This document shows positions 62,161-64,000 of a stretch of 64,000 bases of DNA, one piece after another. The DNA lies in assembly GCF_021295345.1 (NCBI RefSeq), contig NZ_JAIMJB010000008.1, positions 124,001 through 188,000 of the forward strand, written 5' to 3'. Every line of letters begins with the position of its first letter. The first letter of the stretch is position 1. Origin of the DNA: Motilimonas eburnea. GTDB taxonomy: Bacteria > Pseudomonadota > Gammaproteobacteria > Enterobacterales > CBDFNC01. Under the pieces are notes generated by a model. The model was not told the DNA's origin, made no database searches, and was given only the letters and a program-made list of their open reading frames with translations. The position numbers were made by a program, and so were the translations under genes.

Positions 62161-62574
62161 TTGGGATATTATTTGTCGATCGCTGGTGGCTCCACTGTGA
62201 TGGTGCGAGTCCCCTCTTTTCCTCAAGAAAACTTTCACATTAGCCAGTTAGACGCGGCCGTGGCCAGAAGGGATGAGTTGTGTCGTCAAATTGGCAGAGA
62301 CCCTTATCAGAATCCAAACAATAACAAACGTTTGGTAAAGGTAAACCACTCCGATAAAAAGCATAGTGATTTGCCTCCTGGCATCACACGCGTTATTAAA
62401 AAGGTGGTTTTAGGTACTGGTGAAGAACGCCAATACTGCACCATCAGTGTCACCGCCGCAGGTAAGATTAAACGGTACGCGACGTTAAGGAGAGGCGAAG
62501 ATGCCGCTATTAAGCTTGCTGTTAAGTGGCGAGAAGCTGTGTTGTTGCAACATGGCTTGAAATCTTCATTTTAA
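62161..62574 (+). CDS. AP2-like DNA-binding protein (start uncertain)
   Basis: A 137-residue protein when started at TTG 62161, which has a GGAGGG site; an earlier TTG at 62071 gives 167 residues. The C-terminal part (GITRVIKKVVLGTGEERQYC, then KIKRYATLRRGEDAAIKLAV) resembles the AP2 domain of island-borne DNA-binding proteins. Some relatives are homing-type partners. Its role is unknown. Confidence 0.45.
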   Translation: MGYYLSIAGGSTVMVRVPSFPQENFHISQLDAAVARRDELCRQIGRDPYQNPNNNKRLVKVNHSDKKHSDLPPGITRVIKKVVLGTGEERQYCTISVTAAGKIKRYATLRRGEDAAIKLAVKWREAVLLQHGLKSSF

Positions 62575-62810
62575 CTGAGCTACTCGACATTTTGGTCGCC
62601 TAACCTCTACCGCTACCCTAAGACCTTTCCCGCGTGGATTTCATTTCAAACCCCAAATTAGCCCTCACAGTGAAAATATTATGCGTTTGAGCTTGGTAAA
62701 ATGGCTTAACTAGAGGTTGGATTTTCAGCTGAGTTATCCGAGCTCATAATCACATTTTGCCAATGACTTACGTGCGCAGAAGAATTGCCCAACAGCATAC
62801 AGGACGCCCC

Positions 62811-63113
62811 ATGAACGCTAAATCTACTTTGCTCCAGACCTTCTCAGAGGTTCATCGCTTAGAGACACCCCCTGCTTGCATTATGGTTAATCCATATTGG
62901 CCACCTTTCGGCTTGTCTCGCATTTCAAGGGGCATGCTTGGTCATCTCAACGGAATAATTCAGCCTATGAAGGCGGGATATATTAAGCCCTTGCCTCTCA
63001 TGATTATTGATATTGGCCACTATAGACCAACTGCCTGCCCTGAAAGGCTCGGCAAGGTCAGAGAGAATATTGTCAGTTACCAAAACCTATCTATTTCTGG
63101 AACGATTATCTAA
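62811..63113 (+). CDS. Hypothetical protein
   Basis: A 100-residue reading frame from ATG 62811 with no clear ribosome binding site, rich in Pro, Ile and Tyr. It has no recognised domain. The frame can be extended to an ATG at 62763. It is listed only because it is the longest frame in the 62575-63227 gap. Confidence 0.3.
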   Translation: MNAKSTLLQTFSEVHRLETPPACIMVNPYWPPFGLSRISRGMLGHLNGIIQPMKAGYIKPLPLMIIDIGHYRPTACPERLGKVRENIVSYQNLSISGTII

Positions 63114-63227
63114 CGGTTTATAGGTGTGCTGTGACAAATAGGCGGTAGCACCTCTCATTGAGTGCGATAGATTCAAAATCCCTATATCAAGTTCTCCTTG
63201 GTGAGACATAAATCAAGAGGTGTAAGT

Positions 63228-63638
63228 ATGACTGCAAAGCAAGGGCATGATTGCGCATTAAATAGCAGTTCAGAAACGCTTATTGGAGCCTATTTAGGAC
63301 TTGCGTTAGTTACAATTTTTCAAGTATTGGACTGGCTATTGTTGGTGTCGACGTCAGAACGCTTATTTCCTACTTCAACGGTATCCTTGCTTCAGTTGTT
63401 GAGCCTTGTGCCGTTTGTGTTAGTGCTACAACACGGTAAATGCAAGCGGCTCCATTGTGTATTTTGCATCGGGCTATTCAGTTTGCTCGCTTGGACAAAT
63501 GCCGAGGTGAACACACTGCAATCCGGGAATTTTAGTTTGTTTCAGCCTTCTGTTTTGCTGCCACTCTCACTAGCGGCTTTCGTGAGCGTTGCTAGCATCT
63601 TTAATTGCTTCGTTTCACCTAAGAAGGCACTTGAATGA
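63228..63638 (+). CDS. Small membrane protein
   Basis: A 136-residue protein with four hydrophobic helices. AGAGGTG upstream selects ATG 63228; the start 30 bp earlier has none. The last helix is close to the C-terminus. Its stop overlaps a possible ATG at 63635 of the next gene (ATGA). No family is recognised. Confidence 0.5.
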   Translation: MTAKQGHDCALNSSSETLIGAYLGLALVTIFQVLDWLLLVSTSERLFPTSTVSLLQLLSLVPFVLVLQHGKCKRLHCVFCIGLFSLLAWTNAEVNTLQSGNFSLFQPSVLLPLSLAAFVSVASIFNCFVSPKKALE

Positions 63639-63706
63639 TCGTATCAATAGCTGTTCAGTTGGAAAAAATTTTAGATTGGAATATCAAAAACAGAGGGGGA
63701 CACGTT

Positions 63707-64000
63707 ATGTCAACTTACACTGTTAATAAATTAACAACGGAGATTGTTGATTTTGGCGAGATAAATCAGCATTACGTCGTCAGCGAGATTGAAAAAGGCG
63801 GGAAAACCATAGGGTCTTATCAAAGTTTGCTTGAGTATGATCTATCGCTTCAACCCGAGCATTGTGTAAAAGATTTAGGCGATGAATGCTCACACTTAAA
63901 TCTTGTCGAGGATATAGACGACATTGATTTTCTTGATGAAGTCGATTGTTGCCACAGGGGTTTTTATTGGCAAAATCACGTTAAAAAACAGGTAGGAGGT
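63707..64000 (+). CDS. Unknown protein, cut by the window end
   Basis: 98 codons are visible and the frame is still open at the end. It is acidic (a run of Asp and Glu around EDIDDIDFLDE) and has three Cys in the last third. The AGAGGGGGAC site selects ATG 63707; an in-frame ATG at 63635 overlaps the previous stop and is the alternative. No family is recognised from the visible part. Confidence 0.5.
   Translation, partial: MSTYTVNKLTTEIVDFGEINQHYVVSEIEKGGKTIGSYQSLLEYDLSLQPEHCVKDLGDECSHLNLVEDIDDIDFLDEVDCCHRGFYWQNHVKKQVGG

Overview
The window looks like DNA from a marine or aquatic gammaproteobacterium of the Shewanella/Vibrio/Aeromonas kind. It is mostly AT-leaning mobile or accessory DNA, with two blocks that read as richer in G+C and different in codon use: the RND efflux genes at about 24.4-28.9 kb and the toxin-like gene at about 58.5-59.7 kb. 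I see no rRNA or tRNA genes. This assignment rests on gene content and style, not on a database search.

1-20 kb is conjugative-element DNA. An FlhD/FlhC-like activator operon (two FlhD-like genes, then FlhC-like, resembling SetCD/AcaCD) is followed by TraF, TraH and TraG of an F-type mating-pair system. Next come a repeat protein, unknown exported and membrane proteins with a DsbC-like isomerase, and a KfrA-like coiled-coil regulator with a perfect 11-bp palindrome upstream.

20.6-24.2 kb is a compact peptide or protein modification operon: a secreted 185-aa substrate candidate, a terminator-like hairpin, two radical SAM/SPASM enzymes and a gluzincin-type metallopeptidase. 24.4-30.9 kb holds an RND efflux pair, exported proteins and lipoproteins. 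Two transposase remnants follow at 30.9-31.5 kb.

31.6-39.8 kb (minus strand) is a second natural-product locus. It has a 62-aa double-glycine precursor, an attenuator, an HExxH peptide-modification enzyme, a YcaO protein, a GNAT acetyltransferase, an FAD oxidoreductase, an HlyD-type adaptor and a C39-peptidase ABC exporter. The precursor core has no cysteine.

40.2-45.7 kb carries a tyrosine recombinase with a 14-6-14 palindrome and promoter upstream of its partner gene, plus small hypothetical genes and an RMF-like gene. 46.07-48.02 kb holds the most striking element: a CRISPR array with 28-bp repeats and 32-bp spacers, the geometry of type I-F, running directly into a 500-aa Cas12/TnpB-like RuvC nuclease gene. 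Its degenerate last repeat abuts the ribosome binding site of the nuclease. No cas1, cas2 or cas6 is visible in the window.

48.2-64 kb is accessory DNA: a GIY-YIG-type protein, an SOS-boxed umuC without umuD, an EexN-like lipoprotein, a pentapeptide-repeat protein, a PD-(D/E)XK-like protein beside a 1344-aa NACHT/STAND ATPase with a C-terminal nuclease-like domain (a probable defence gene), a putative pore-forming or lectin-like toxin, a Phd/ParE toxin-antitoxin pair and several unknowns. The last gene runs off the window.
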